NCBI GenBank assembly: GCA_013619155.1
Contig: JABXKT010000005.1
Location: forward strand, 1 to 64,000
Length of the DNA stretch: 64,000 nt
DNA from: Desulfobacteraceae bacterium
GTDB lineage: Bacteria; Desulfobacterota; Desulfobacteria; Desulfobacterales; Desulfolunaceae
Direction: 5' to 3'
Each line of letters opens with the position of its first letter. The stretch's first letter is position 1. Under the pieces are notes generated by a model that made no database searches, was not told the DNA's origin, and worked only from the letters and a program-made list of their open reading frames with translations. Below are positions 53,322 to 61,872 of this stretch, one piece after another. A program made the position numbers and the translations under genes.

Positions 53322-54578
53322 ATGAGCGTAGAAGCGATAGTCGTTGAAATGGCAATCCAGGCAAAAAAAGCCGCACGCAAGGTGGCGACGGCAAGCACGG
53401 AACAGAAAAATCGTGTCCTCGCCTCCATCGCCGACAGGATCGAATCCCGGGCAGACCTTATTTATGCGGAGAATGGCAAAGATATTGAACGGGCTCGTGA
53501 GAGGGGCCTCTCTCCGGCCATGATCGATCGCCTGACTATCACCGCCGCCACCATCGCCTCTATGGCGGGGGGGCTACGCGATGTGATAGCCCTGGCCGAC
53601 CCTGTGGGCGAGGTGACCTCACGTGAGGTACGCCCCAGTGGTATCGAGGTCTCCCGTGTCCGTATTCCCCTGGGGGTGATTGGTATGATCTACGAATCAC
53701 GCCCCAATGTCACCATCGATGCCGCTGGACTCTGCCTCAAAGCGGGCAATGCCATTATCTTGCGGGGCGGCTCCGAGGCGTTTCACTCCAATATGATCCT
53801 CGCCGACTGCATTGGGGAGGCCTTGGAAGAGAACGGATTGCCCAAGGCGGTGGTTCAGCTCATTCCCATGAGGGATCGAGAGGCGGTTAATATCCTCCTC
53901 AAGCAGGAGTCCTCTATCGATGTGATGATTCCTCGAGGGGGAGAGAGCTTGATTCGTTTTGTGACGGCCAACTCGTTGATTCCGGTCCTCAAACACTATA
54001 AGGGTGTATGTCACGTCTATGTGGATCGTGAGGCCGACCTGGAGAAGGCGACAGCGATCTGTATCAACTCCAAGGCCCAGCGTCCCGGTGTCTGTAACGC
54101 CATGGAGACGATGTTGGTACACAGGGATGTGGCCGCCGACTACCTACCCCTGGTGGGGGCCGCCTTGAAAGAGGCGGGGGTTACCATAAAGGGGTGCCCT
54201 GAAACCCGTCAGTACATCCCCTGGGCCGATGAAGCCGTGGAGGCTGACTGGCCCGCCGAGTATCTCGATCTCATCCTGGCGGTGAAGGTTGTGGGAAGTG
54301 TCGATGAGGCCCTGGATCATATCGCGGCGTACAACTCCGGTCATACCGAGTCCATCGTGACGAAAAATGAGGCCACGGCCCGGCGCTTTGTCCAGGGAGC
54401 CGACTCCTCGGCCGTGATGGTCAATACGTCTACCCGGTTTAACGACGGGGGCGAGTTGGGCCTCGGCGCCGAGATCGGTATCAGTACCTCCAAACTTCAC
54501 GCCTTCGGTCCCATGGGACTCGAAGAGCTAACAAGCCGAAAGTTCGTGGTCTATGGCGACGGACAGGTTCGGCGCTAA
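53322..54578 (+). CDS. proA: ProA, gamma-glutamyl phosphate reductase
   Basis: Second step of proline synthesis, NADPH-dependent, aldehyde dehydrogenase fold, 418 residues. The catalytic cysteine is in RPGVCNAMET (about residue 258), with IPLGVIGMIYESRPNVT (about 108), ILRGGSEAFHSN, and the C-terminal RFNDGGELGLGAEIGISTSKLHAFGPMGL. The start at 53322 (ATG) follows AGGGAGTGAGTGATC. A GTG two codons earlier is in frame. Confidence 0.95.
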   Translation: MSVEAIVVEMAIQAKKAARKVATASTEQKNRVLASIADRIESRADLIYAENGKDIERARERGLSPAMIDRLTITAATIASMAGGLRDVIALADPVGEVTSREVRPSGIEVSRVRIPLGVIGMIYESRPNVTIDAAGLCLKAGNAIILRGGSEAFHSNMILADCIGEALEENGLPKAVVQLIPMRDREAVNILLKQESSIDVMIPRGGESLIRFVTANSLIPVLKHYKGVCHVYVDREADLEKATAICINSKAQRPGVCNAMETMLVHRDVAADYLPLVGAALKEAGVTIKGCPETRQYIPWADEAVEADWPAEYLDLILAVKVVGSVDEALDHIAAYNSGHTESIVTKNEATARRFVQGADSSAVMVNTSTRFNDGGELGLGAEIGISTSKLHAFGPMGLEELTSRKFVVYGDGQVRR

Positions 54579-54591
54579 CCACTGGTAGGGT

Positions 54592-55281
54592 ATGGACACG
54601 AATCAGAGCACGAGTCGTCACAGACGGGTGGTTATTTTTGGTGGAACCTTCAACCCGGTTCATCGGGCTCACACCCATGTGGTGAAAGAGATTCTGAGGC
54701 TCATGGGACCCGATAGGCTCTATGTGGTCCCCGCAGCGGTACCTCCCCATAAACGGGGGCGGGATCTCGTCTCTACCCATCATCGCGTGGCCATGCTGGA
54801 AATGGCCATGGCGCACCTGCCCGTGATTCTCTCCGATGTGGAGCTGAAGCGGGAGGGGCCATCGTTTACCGTAGATACCGTGCGTACCCTTCGTCATGAG
54901 GTGGAAGGCGCGGAGATGTATCTCACCATGGGTGTGGACGCTTTTTTTGAGTTTCACACCTGGCGGGATGATAAACTTATTTTATCCATGGCCGGACTTA
55001 TCGTGGTGACACGACCGGGCGTTGGGTATGGCGCAGATTTGCCCCGTGATGTCATGGGGCGTTATCTGACCGATCGGATCGATCCGGGATACACCTGGGA
55101 TGAAGAGAGTCGATGTTTTGTGCATCCCTTGCTGTGCAGGATTGTTCCCCTGACAGTGGCCCTTGTCTCCCCCCTCTCCTCCACGGACGTCCGAACTTGC
55201 ATTGAACAGGGAGACCGACCGACGGCTCTACTCCATCCGAAGGTTCTCCGTTACATAGAAGATAAAGGATTGTACAGATGA
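54592..55281 (+). CDS. nadD: NadD, nicotinate-nucleotide adenylyltransferase
   Basis: Adenylates NaMN to NaAD in NAD synthesis, 229 residues. The nucleotidyltransferase motif FGGTFNPVHRAH (about 16-27) and the C-terminal SSTDVRTCIEQG (about 198) are intact, and VVPAAVPPHK (about 46) binds the pyridine mononucleotide. The C-terminal part is a little longer than in E. coli. Its stop overlaps rsfS (ATGA), so the two are coupled. Confidence 0.94.
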   Translation: MDTNQSTSRHRRVVIFGGTFNPVHRAHTHVVKEILRLMGPDRLYVVPAAVPPHKRGRDLVSTHHRVAMLEMAMAHLPVILSDVELKREGPSFTVDTVRTLRHEVEGAEMYLTMGVDAFFEFHTWRDDKLILSMAGLIVVTRPGVGYGADLPRDVMGRYLTDRIDPGYTWDEESRCFVHPLLCRIVPLTVALVSPLSSTDVRTCIEQGDRPTALLHPKVLRYIEDKGLYR

Positions 55282-55634
55282 CCCAAGAGCTGGATCCCCG
55301 CATCGTTTCAATAATCAAGGCGGTTAAGGGACGTAAAGCAGACGATATTAAGGTTCTGGATGTAAGAGGTCTTACCACTTACACCGACATGTTCATTTTG
55401 GCCACCGCGCGCTCTACTCGTCAGGCGTCGGCCATCGCTGAATACATCAAAGTGGAGCTGAAAAAAGAGAATATCACTCCCCTGACCGTGGATGGCCTCT
55501 CCGAAGGCACCTGGGTGCTTCTCGATTACGGTGATGTGATTGTTCACATCTTCTACGAGGAGACCCGGAACTACTACGATTTGGATGGCCTCTGGGCCGA
55601 TGGTACCGTGATCGATCACGATGGCATGGAGTAG
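55278..55634 (+). CDS. rsfS: RsfS, ribosome silencing factor
   Basis: 118 residues of the Iojap/RsfS family, which binds L14 and blocks subunit joining in stationary phase. Landmarks are DDIKVLDVRGLTTYTDMFILATA, ASAIAEYIK, GLSEGTWVLLDYGDVIVHIF and RNYYDLDGLW. Standard pairing with nadD by a 4-base overlap. A clear terminator follows. Confidence 0.95.
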   Translation: MTQELDPRIVSIIKAVKGRKADDIKVLDVRGLTTYTDMFILATARSTRQASAIAEYIKVELKKENITPLTVDGLSEGTWVLLDYGDVIVHIFYEETRNYYDLDGLWADGTVIDHDGME

Positions 55635-55657
55635 TGCCGACCATGATTGCATAATGA

Positions 55658-55680
55658 GGGTGCCTGCGGGCACCCTTTTT
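55658..55680 (+). terminator. terminator after rsfS
   Basis: GGGTGCC-TGC-GGGCACCC stem followed by TTTTT. Confidence 0.85.
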
Positions 55681-55790
55681 GCGTTTTTGGGGGGGGCATC
55701 CAGTGCATTCACCTGGATTCGAGGGGCTGAGTCTTTAGGCTGCCTGCGGCCTGTTTTTTTGGCTTCGTTTGAAACAATTAAGGAGAGACC

Positions 55791-57221
55791 ATGACAACTG
55801 TTCGACCCTGTATGTTGATGATACTGGACGGCTGGGGCATCCGTGAAGAGGCCGAGGCCAACGCCGTGAAAGAGGCTCAGACACCGAATCTTGACGCCTT
55901 GATGGCGATGTATGTGGTCTACCAGACCCTCCTGCGCATCGACCGCTCCATCGACGATGGCTCTTTTTTCGATAATGCGGCCCTGGCGTCGGCCATGGGT
56001 GCGGCCAAAGGGGGCGGGACCACCCTCCACCTGATGGGTCTCCTCTCCGATGGGGGAGTCCACAGTCAGATGACCCATCTCATGGCCTTGGTGCGTATGG
56101 CCCACAGGAGAGGGGTGGAGAGGATTCGTATCCATGTTATCTTGGATGGTCGGGATACCCCACCGAAGAGTGGCAAAGGGTATCTAAAGACCTTGGACGC
56201 CTTCCTCGATGGTTTCCCCAATGCCCGCATCGCCACCCTCTGTGGCCGTTTCTATGCCATGGATCGCGACACCCGATGGGAGCGCACCGAGACGGCCTAC
56301 CGTCTCTACACCGAAGGGGTGGGGATCTCCGAGACGAATGCCATGGATGCCGTGGCGCATGCCTATGGGCGGGGGGAGACCGATGAGTTCGTGACGGCCA
56401 TCACCCTGAGGACTGAAGGGGGGACCCTCGCCGATGGCGATGCCCTTATCTTCTTTAACTTCCGCGCCGACCGTGCCCGGCAGATCACCCGGGCCTTTAC
56501 CGTTGCCGATTTTGATGGATTTTCCCGAAAAAAGGTTCCCCATTTTGCCTCTTATGTCTGTATGTCTCTCTACGAGACCGGTTTTGATTTGCCCCTGGCC
56601 TTTGGTCCCCAGCCCATGGATGACATCCTTGGGGAGGTGGTGAGCCGGGCCGGTCACTCCCAGCTGCGTATCGCCGAGACCGAAAAATATGCCCACGTCA
56701 CCTACTTCTTCAATGGCGGTGAGGAGAGCCCCTTTAACGCGGAGGAGCGCTGCCTGATTCCCTCCCCACGCGAGTTTGCCACCTACGACCTGGTTCCCGA
56801 GATGAGCGCCGTGGCCGTTACCGAGGCCCTCATCGAGGCGATTCGGACAAAAGAGCACTCACTTATCGTCGTGAACTTGGCCAATATGGATATGGTGGGG
56901 CATACCGGTATCCTCTCTGCGGCCATCACGGCCGTGGAGACTGTGGATGCCTGTGTGGGCCGTATCGTCAACGCATTTCAGTCCAAAGGCGGTGCCCTTC
57001 TCGTTACCGCCGATCACGGGAACTCCGAGCAGATGGGAGATGGGAACGGGGGGGCTCATACCGCCCATACCCTTAACCCCGTCCCCTTGATCCTCGTGGA
57101 TGATACCCGGAAAGATGCCTTCCTGAAGTCCGGTAGGCTCGCCGATGTGGCCCCCACCCTTCTGGGTCTCATGGGGCTTGCCGCACCGGAGGCAATGACG
57201 GGCGAGTCCCTCATCGCTTAG
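55791..57221 (+). CDS. gpmI: 2,3-bisphosphoglycerate-independent phosphoglycerate mutase lacking its catalytic-serine segment
   Basis: Glycolytic 3-PGA/2-PGA mutase family, 476 residues where about 510 is usual. Present: the N-terminal metal Asp in ILDGWG, LDGRDTPP, FYAMDRDTRWER, FNFRADRARQITRAF, ETEKYAHVTYFFNGG, NMDMVGHTG, TADHGNSEQM and AHTAH. Missing: the stretch between LDALMA and VYQ. In E. coli that stretch is about 35 residues and includes RQMGNSEVGHVNLGAGR with the phosphoserine nucleophile. Here the text reads LMAMYVVYQTLLRIDR, so about 33 residues have been removed in frame (near 55909-55914). As read, the enzyme should be unable to form the phospho-serine intermediate. Either a real loss, or an assembly or sequencing artefact. 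Confidence 0.85.
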   Translation: MTTVRPCMLMILDGWGIREEAEANAVKEAQTPNLDALMAMYVVYQTLLRIDRSIDDGSFFDNAALASAMGAAKGGGTTLHLMGLLSDGGVHSQMTHLMALVRMAHRRGVERIRIHVILDGRDTPPKSGKGYLKTLDAFLDGFPNARIATLCGRFYAMDRDTRWERTETAYRLYTEGVGISETNAMDAVAHAYGRGETDEFVTAITLRTEGGTLADGDALIFFNFRADRARQITRAFTVADFDGFSRKKVPHFASYVCMSLYETGFDLPLAFGPQPMDDILGEVVSRAGHSQLRIAETEKYAHVTYFFNGGEESPFNAEERCLIPSPREFATYDLVPEMSAVAVTEALIEAIRTKEHSLIVVNLANMDMVGHTGILSAAITAVETVDACVGRIVNAFQSKGGALLVTADHGNSEQMGDGNGGAHTAHTLNPVPLILVDDTRKDAFLKSGRLADVAPTLLGLMGLAAPEAMTGESLIA

Positions 57222-57273
57222 TACCGGCGGGCGGGGTATCGTCGGGGCCTCCTGTATCCGACCTATTGTCACT

Positions 57274-57319
57274 CTTAAAGGGTCTCTTTTCCCTCGGTTT
57301 GACCCTTTAAGACGTTTTT
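57274..57319 (+). terminator. terminator after gpmI
   Basis: CTTAAAGGGTC (57274-57284) pairs with GACCCTTTAAG (57301-57311), followed by ACGTTTTTATC. Confidence 0.7.
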
Positions 57320-57384
57320 ATCTTGCGGCTTTGTAGTCGGGGAGGTAAATTCCTCTCTTTGCACATCAAAAGAGGAGAGAGGGC

Positions 57385-57906
57385 ATGGCATTTTTGACAG
57401 ATCTTGAGTTTATGAAGGATTTCATCACCGGTAATCGGGTTCCCATCGTCGGTTCCGAATTCAATCGCCAGAAGGTGGAGCAGTATCTTGTGGAGGTGTT
57501 GGGCTATGAAAAGAGTGCCGTGGAGGTGGATCGGAGGCTTGAGTTCACCGCCGCCGGTGAGCCGTGGATGGCCACACTCGACCTCGTGGTGTACTCAGGG
57601 GCTGCACCGGTTATGGTGATTAAATGTGCCGCGGGCTCCCTGGGGTCTCGGGAGAAAGAGGCGGCATCCGCCGCCCGCATCGCCTTTGATAGACCGGTTC
57701 CCCTCGCAGTGGTCTCCGATGGAGACACCGCCCTCCTCTTCGATACCCTCACCCGTAAGCAGATTGGCCAGGGCCTTGCCGCCATCCCCACCCCCGCCCA
57801 GGCCCACGGGATGGTCGCCACCCCTTTGGAGCCCCTGGATGCCCGAGATATGGAGCGCGCTCGCATCGTCTTCCGCTCTTATGATTCGATGAATATTAAT
57901 AAATAG
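57385..57906 (+). CDS. HsdR N-terminal-like protein (type I restriction subunit N-domain), stand-alone
   Basis: 173 residues matching the HsdR_N-type nuclease-fold domain: FNRQKVEQYLVEVLGYEKSAVEVDRRLEF (in parts), then TLDLVVYSGAAPVMVIKCAAG. In a true PD-(D/E)xK nuclease the core would read D...E-x-K. Here the Asp is present but the expected Glu is replaced (VIKC), so cleavage activity is doubtful. Only this domain exists. No hsdM, hsdS or helicase part is nearby, so this is not a restriction system. Role unknown. The start follows AGAGGAGAGAGGGC. Confidence 0.7.
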   Translation: MAFLTDLEFMKDFITGNRVPIVGSEFNRQKVEQYLVEVLGYEKSAVEVDRRLEFTAAGEPWMATLDLVVYSGAAPVMVIKCAAGSLGSREKEAASAARIAFDRPVPLAVVSDGDTALLFDTLTRKQIGQGLAAIPTPAQAHGMVATPLEPLDARDMERARIVFRSYDSMNINK

Positions 57907-57965
57907 GGTTCGCATGAGAGCCCTCGTAATCATTTTTTTAAAATGTTGGGTAAGGTATTAGCGAT

Positions 57966-58154
57966 GCCTCCGGCGGCCTTGCCGGGGTCCAACCTTTTGA
58001 AACGGTTACCAAACATGTTTTTTATGGCAGGGACACACGCCTGTAAGACGTTTTTTTAGTGAATGAGAAGGGCCTTTGGCTCTTCTCATTCACAACGTGG
58101 GGTCCAGGGGCGGCAAAGCCGCTTAGGCAAAAAATTCCCTGGCCGCCGGAGGCC
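57966..58154 (-). repeat. intergenic repeat family, copy E
   Basis: GCCTCCGGCGGCC (57966-57978) to GGCCGCCGGAGGCC (58141-58154). Contains a 16-bp-arm hairpin GTGAATGAGAAGGGCC / GGCTCTTCTCATTCAC around TTT (58059-58093, one G-T pair), a smaller GCGGC-AAA-GCCGC stem (58110-58122) and CCTGTAAGACGTTTTTTTA shared with copy B. Lies in the gap between the convergent HsdR-N-like and zinc-ribbon genes. Confidence 0.88.
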
Positions 58155-58205
58155 TTTTTTTTTCCACTGTGGCCATGGACGGCACGCACGTCTCGCCTCT
58201 TTAAA

Positions 58206-58248
58206 CAAAAAAAGCCCCCCTGCATAAAATCATGCCGGGGGGCTTTTT
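58206..58248. terminator. bidirectional terminator before the zinc-ribbon gene
   Basis: AGCCCCCC (58213-58220) pairs with GGGGGGCT (58237-58244), with TGCAT/ATGCC between. A-run on the left, T-run on the right. Confidence 0.85.
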
Positions 58249-58274
58249 CGTTTATATCAGAGGGTGGGGACGTT

Positions 58275-58952
58275 TTAGACGCCGGCCACCTCTTTGCCGC
58301 AGTGTTTGCATATTTTTGCCTGCCTCTTGATGATCTCGGCACAGAAGGGGCAATCTCGGGTGAAGCAGCGCTCATGAATTTTTTTCATGGCTTCATTGAC
58401 GGTCTCCTGGAGTTTGGCCATGCCGAACTTGGTGTTTCTCAGGAAATCGATGGCCTCGGTGTCGGCAAGGTCTCCGAGCATCTCGGCGGCCTTGATGCGA
58501 ACCCGACCCGGTTCCGTGGCATCCATGGTCATCTTGAGGATCTGGACGAGATCCTTATTGACGTAGCAGTCTGCGAGGATGGAGAACCCGGATTTGATCG
58601 CCTCATCCTGGGCGGCCTGATGGGCCACGGTCTCATCGGTGATGATTTGACCTTCGCCACCCATGTGGCTGAAGACGGGCAGGAGTTCATAGTTTTCGGT
58701 GCCGGGATAATTCATGCAGCGGTAGGAGGATTTGTGGCCCACCTGCTCCATGAGCTCTTCCCAGCCGTTTTTGAACAGGGAACATTCATCATTAAAGCAG
58801 ATAAAGAGAAAGGGCTCTCCCCAACCGAGGCCGTCTCCACAGGTGATTTGGGGCACTTCCCAGACCTGCATCTCTTGATTGCAGTGGGGGCAATGGGGCT
58901 TTTTCAATGCCATGACTCTTTCTAGAGCTTCTTCGCGGGTTTCGATATGCAT
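58275..58952 (-). CDS. zinc-ribbon protein of unknown function
   Basis: 225 residues. An N-terminal CPHCNQE...CFNDEC zinc site (about 20-60) and a C-terminal zinc ribbon CPFCAEIIKRQAKICKHCG (about 202-220) flank a helical middle, partly HEAT-like (RVRIKAAEMLGDLADTEAIDFL). No catalytic motif is visible. The two zinc sites and the repeat-like helices suggest a scaffold or binding protein. Start at 58952 or 58955 (two adjacent ATGs after AGGGAGTGT). No operon partner. Confidence 0.75.
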   Translation of the reverse strand: MHIETREEALERVMALKKPHCPHCNQEMQVWEVPQITCGDGLGWGEPFLFICFNDECSLFKNGWEELMEQVGHKSSYRCMNYPGTENYELLPVFSHMGGEGQIITDETVAHQAAQDEAIKSGFSILADCYVNKDLVQILKMTMDATEPGRVRIKAAEMLGDLADTEAIDFLRNTKFGMAKLQETVNEAMKKIHERCFTRDCPFCAEIIKRQAKICKHCGKEVAGV

Positions 58953-59210
58953 CATACACTCCCTAATCTCGCTGTTATATCTTCATTCCCTGCCGCTTTC
59001 CAACAAGGATATCACTTTTATTGATGAATCTGATCAGCCTAAATAGTAACGCCCCATGGGCATTTGTCAATAGCGGCGCCCATCAAATGACCCTGGGGTC
59101 TGTCTGGCCCTATCACTCCGTAGTGACACGTCGACGTGTGTAACAACGGTGTGTCAGGGCATATTGGGGCGGTGGCTTTCCTCCTTTCTTGTGTGGCGTC
59201 GCCGTAGAGT

Positions 59211-59888
59211 CTATCCCTTTCTCTGTTGAATCATCTCCATGATTTTTCCCACGGCCTCCCGGTGGGGCGGGGGCACCATGAGCACCTGGGCGGGGCGATT
59301 GGCGATGAAGTGTGTGAAAGGTGGGGTGAGGGTCTCGGCCTCATGGGCCGCCTGATTGGCCCTCTCCTCGAGGAGGATGAGGGTATCGGTGAGGTTGCCC
59401 GTAAGGCCCTTGTCGTCGGTGTGTTCGATGTACTGCATGAGGGCGTTGTTGATGGTCAGGGTGAGGTCGTTCATTTCGGCAAACCCGCTTGTCTCGCAGC
59501 GGTTCTTGGAGACCATGCTACGACAGGCAAAAGGGCGGGCCTCGTAAACCTCACAGAGCCCCTCATCAGAGAGGAGGGGGCAGGCTCCCCAGCCGGGGTC
59601 GCTGGGCTCTTCGGGAACCTCGTCTCCGGCCATGCACATGTCGGTGAGGCCGTTGACGGTATATGTGGGAATTTGGCGGGGGGCCTGGGCCTTTTTCTTC
59701 ACGCCATCCATGAGGTGGGGGGCGGTGGATGAGATCCAGTCGTAAAGGCGTCGCCCTTCGAGGGTGGTGAGGGTGACGTTTCGTGTGCAGCACGTGGCGC
59801 AGCCTCGGGCGCAGGCCCATGTCTCTTCGCTCATCTCTTCTGCGTGGATCTGGTAGATGATATCAAGGGTCTTGAACCGGGTCTCCAT
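59211..59888 (-). CDS. YkgJ-family cysteine cluster protein
   Basis: 225 residues. The cysteine pattern CARGCATCC (about 26-34), CPLL...GLCEVYEARPFACR (about 103-122) and NRC is the YkgJ/Fe-S-cluster-like signature: a probable metal or [4Fe-4S]-binding protein of unknown biochemical role. The C-terminal part is helical. The start follows GAGGAGATTTGCC. Flanking genes are not obviously related. Confidence 0.85.
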   Translation of the reverse strand: METRFKTLDIIYQIHAEEMSEETWACARGCATCCTRNVTLTTLEGRRLYDWISSTAPHLMDGVKKKAQAPRQIPTYTVNGLTDMCMAGDEVPEEPSDPGWGACPLLSDEGLCEVYEARPFACRSMVSKNRCETSGFAEMNDLTLTINNALMQYIEHTDDKGLTGNLTDTLILLEERANQAAHEAETLTPPFTHFIANRPAQVLMVPPPHREAVGKIMEMIQQRKG

Positions 59889-60253
59889 GGCAAATCTCCT
59901 CTATTGTAAGGGGGTTCCCCTGGGGCATGGTTGTTTTTAATGCCCGCATGGGAACAACACGTTCTCTTACTTGAAGCGGCGTAGGTGCTGTGGCATAGTG
60001 GCCCATGCCGGATGGATGGAACGGTGGCCCTGGGCTTCCGTTGTCTTTCACCACCGCCTCTTCTTCGGTTGAAGGAAGAGGTAGCGCGTCCGCCCCGCCG
60101 GGGGGATACCGGGCTGTTGTGAGTCATCCAGATGCATCTGCCGTGGAAGGAGGCGCCTTCGTGTCACCTTCCGCGGCTTATTTTCTTGTAGCCGTCTACG
60201 ACGTATCGACGTAACAGGTTATGATCCCTTGACGCAATGAAAAAGGAGATTCC
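59889..60253. other. divergent gap between the YkgJ gene and the DUF362 gene
   Basis: 365 bases with no supported gene, repeat or structured element that I could define. Expected to hold two promoters. Confidence 0.35.
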
Positions 60254-61393
60254 ATGACTTCCACTGTGTACCAGATTGACTTACGTGCCACCTTTCAGGA
60301 GAGTCTACCCGAAAAATTGGGTCGATTGATGACCACCGCAGGTCTCGCAGAGATCCTCGATGCCCATGCCCTGACCGCCGTGAAGATCCATTTCGGGGAG
60401 AAGGGCAACACCGCCTTTATCAACCCTGTCTTTGTGCGAAAGATCATCGAGGAGATTAAGGCCACGGGCGCCTCCCCCTTCTTGACCGATACCAACACCC
60501 TCTATGCCGGGACCCGTAGTGACACGCCCTCCCACCTGGCTACCGCCGTTGAAAATGGGTTTGCCTATTCTGTGGTGGGGGCCCCTGTCATTATCGCCGA
60601 TGGCCTTCGTGGTCGCAGTGATGAGGAGGTGGCATTGAATGCCACCCATGTGAAAACCGCCTATGTCGGCTCCGATATTTACCACGCCGATGCCTTGGTG
60701 GTGCTCTCCCACTTCAAGGGGCATAAGCTCACCGGATTTGGCGGGGCCCTTAAAAACCTGGGTATGGGGTGTGCCTCGAGGCGTGGAAAGCTGGCCCAGC
60801 ACTCCACTGTGAGTCCCAAGGTGAAGCGAAAGAAGTGTATCGGCTGCGGCCTCTGTGCCTCCCACTGCCCGGTGGGGGCCATCACCGTGACAGATAAGAA
60901 GGCCTCTATTGACCCCGAGGCCTGTATCGGTTGCGGGGATTGTATCATCGTCTGTCCCACAGGCGCCGTTCAGGTCCAGTGGAATCAGTCGGTGCCTATC
61001 TTTTTGGAGACCATGGTGGAGTACGCCAAGGCGGCCCTGACGGGTAAGGCGGGGAAAACCCTTTTTGTCAGCTTTATTACCAATGTGTCCCCCTTATGCG
61101 ACTGCATTGCCCACAGCGATGTGCCCATCGTCCCCGATATCGGTATCGTCGCCTCCACGGACCCTGTGGCCCTGGATCAGGCCTGTGTCGATCTCGTCAA
61201 CGCCCAGTCGGCCAATCCCGGCTCCAGCCTCACGGTGAATACCGGACCCGGTGAGGATAAATTCAAGGGTCTGCATCCCCAGGTGGAGTGGCCACTTCAG
61301 CTTGCCTACGCCGAAGCGTTGGGCATTGGGTCCCGTGACTATGAACTGGTGAAGCTCGAGTCCAAGGGACTTCAAATCAAGATCCAGGCCTAA
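60254..61393 (+). CDS. DUF362 protein with two [4Fe-4S] ferredoxin motifs
   Basis: 379 residues: an N-terminal DUF362 domain (about 35-185 and 260-350; VKIHFGEKGNTAFINP, SDIYHADALVVLSHFKGHKLTGFGGALKNLGMGC in parts) with a bacterial ferredoxin insert at about 195-245 carrying CIGCGLCASHCPVGA and CIGCGDCIIVCPTGA, enough for two [4Fe-4S] clusters. The family is linked to redox or electron-transfer steps in anaerobes, but its reaction is unproven. The start follows AAAAAGGAGATTCC. Confidence 0.85.
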   Translation: MTSTVYQIDLRATFQESLPEKLGRLMTTAGLAEILDAHALTAVKIHFGEKGNTAFINPVFVRKIIEEIKATGASPFLTDTNTLYAGTRSDTPSHLATAVENGFAYSVVGAPVIIADGLRGRSDEEVALNATHVKTAYVGSDIYHADALVVLSHFKGHKLTGFGGALKNLGMGCASRRGKLAQHSTVSPKVKRKKCIGCGLCASHCPVGAITVTDKKASIDPEACIGCGDCIIVCPTGAVQVQWNQSVPIFLETMVEYAKAALTGKAGKTLFVSFITNVSPLCDCIAHSDVPIVPDIGIVASTDPVALDQACVDLVNAQSANPGSSLTVNTGPGEDKFKGLHPQVEWPLQLAYAEALGIGSRDYELVKLESKGLQIKIQA

Positions 61394-61520
61394 GAAGGGG
61401 CCTGGCATGGGGAAAAGGTCGATCTGTGCCGAACCATACCGCGTGATGGTCGGCTTTAAATAAAAATGCCCGTTTCTCTGGGCCCGTATATCGCCTGAGG
61501 GGTGTGGCGAGGAGGAAATT

Positions 61521-61820
61521 ATGGTTCTGTTTTTGGCCGCTGTGGGGCTGGTTCTATTTTTTGGCGGGATTGCCGCCATTATCTGTGAACCGCCCAAGGG
61601 AAAATTGAAGTTTATCGCCTTGGTGATATTTATCGGGACCGTCTTACTGGGAGGGGCGAGTCTTGTCGATTATAAGGAGGATCTCTATCGCGCCAGCCAT
61701 CGGGTGGGGTGGGACTCCGTGGAGGCCGTCGAGGGGCACCCCCCCATAAAGATTGGAGAGAAATGGTATAAGATCAAGCTGATTGAAACCACGAGGCCCG
61801 ATGCGGTGGGGCGGGGGTAG
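61521..61820 (+). CDS. small two-helix membrane protein, unknown
   Basis: 99 residues with two hydrophobic helices (LFLAAVGLVLFFGGIAAII about 3-21; FIALVIFIGTVLLGGASLV about 31-49) and a soluble tail of about 50 residues ending KIGEKWYKIKLIETTRPDAVGRG. Unrecognised. A clear Shine-Dalgarno (GAGGAGGAAATT) supports it as a real gene. 127 bases after the DUF362 gene, possibly the same transcript. Confidence 0.75.
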   Translation: MVLFLAAVGLVLFFGGIAAIICEPPKGKLKFIALVIFIGTVLLGGASLVDYKEDLYRASHRVGWDSVEAVEGHPPIKIGEKWYKIKLIETTRPDAVGRG

Positions 61821-61872
61821 ATAGCGTATCTGGATCCAGGGCCGATGATTCGGCCCATGGGAAACGGTGGCT

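Noticed and set aside
57385-57906. remnant of a type I restriction system
   Set aside because: Only an HsdR-N-like domain is present, with a changed nuclease core and no hsdM or hsdS. The gene is intact with its own start and ribosome site, so it is not a broken piece.
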